IMG/VR virus record: IMGVR_UViG_3300028394_000052 | Span: 34,798 to 98,797 of that record | Direction: 5' to 3' (one strand) | Source of the DNA: a virus | DNA: 64,000 nucleotides | Shown: positions 63,997 through 64,000 of the stretch, one piece after another | Layout of the letters: every line of letters starts with the position of its first letter | Numbering within the stretch: the first letter of the stretch is position 1 | Notes under the pieces: generated by a model | The model's database searches: none | Seen by the model: only the letters and a program-made list of their open reading frames with translations | Told to the model about the DNA's origin: nothing | Program-made: the position numbers and the translations under genes

Positions 63997-64000
63997 ACCC

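Noticed and set aside
1-64000. Prophage integrase or attachment sites
   Set aside because: No recombinase gene and no convincing direct repeats were seen; the tRNA is complete and phage-associated rather than a target site.

Overview
The window looks like part of a large tailed bacteriophage genome (jumbo, T4-like in style) that infects a member of the Bacteroidota, probably a flavobacterium-like host. The sequence is A+T-rich and tightly packed. Genes overlap by 1-20 bases in short operons, and most are small proteins of unknown function. The host group is suggested by promoters of the TAnnTTTG type (mostly TATCTTTG) lying just upstream of starts, by the scarcity of Shine-Dalgarno sequences, by a RpoD-like sigma factor, by a Bacteroidota-type Hc1 histone-like protein, and by a secreted protein ending in a type IX secretion (T9SS) sorting domain. 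No integrase, terminase, capsid or tail gene was recognised, so this is an accessory and partly virion-related segment of a larger genome.

Layout. 0-7 kb: a Rad50/SbcC-like (T4 gp46-type) recombination ATPase, a compact type II restriction-modification cassette with its own promoter and terminator, and a phage sigma factor. 7-17 kb: membrane proteins, an amidase-like lysin, a possible spanin-like overlapping pair, putative virion proteins, an Hc1-like protein, DnaJ and a Dam-type methylase. 17-30 kb: paralogous proteins with a W-C-T motif, a PcfJ-like protein, thioredoxin and glutaredoxin, a DUF3310 protein, a third DNA methylase, a DHH phosphoesterase-like protein and a DUF192 protein. 30.2-32.4 kb: an initiator-type tRNA(Met), a roughly 870-nt highly structured non-coding RNA resembling the GOLLD/ROOL class of giant phage RNAs, and an SmpB homologue. 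32-40 kb: small genes, a DnaJ-type zinc-repeat protein, a lytic transglycosylase and metalloprotease-like proteins. 40.9-48.7 kb: a block of exported proteins (T9SS-sorted cohesin/dockerin-like protein, CsgG-like lipoprotein, glycine/glutamine-rich protein, secreted NUC1 nuclease, C-type lectin, GH19 lysin). 48.7-62.3 kb: HNH protein, more putative virion proteins, a repeat protein, a small cell-surface sugar cassette (nucleotidyltransferase, glycosyltransferase, LpxH-like phosphoesterase) and a putative homing endonuclease. 62.3-64 kb: a sparsely coding, C/G-run-rich tail with paired hairpins and a cluster of DnaA-box-like 9-mers, ending in a poly-C run.

How it may work together. Two promoter classes are visible. 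Class A (TATCTTTG and variants) resembles the host consensus. Class B (TATTTATA/T) often lies only 3-5 bases before ATG, so many mRNAs may be leaderless or nearly so. Class B tends to precede genes whose products begin with a short leader containing an I/L-x-E site (for example IITE, KLTE, IKE). These leaders resemble the T4 propeptides that target proteins to the prohead and are cut by the prohead protease. A phage sigma factor, an initiator tRNA, a giant RNA and SmpB together suggest broad takeover of host transcription and translation. These links are inferences from sequence alone.
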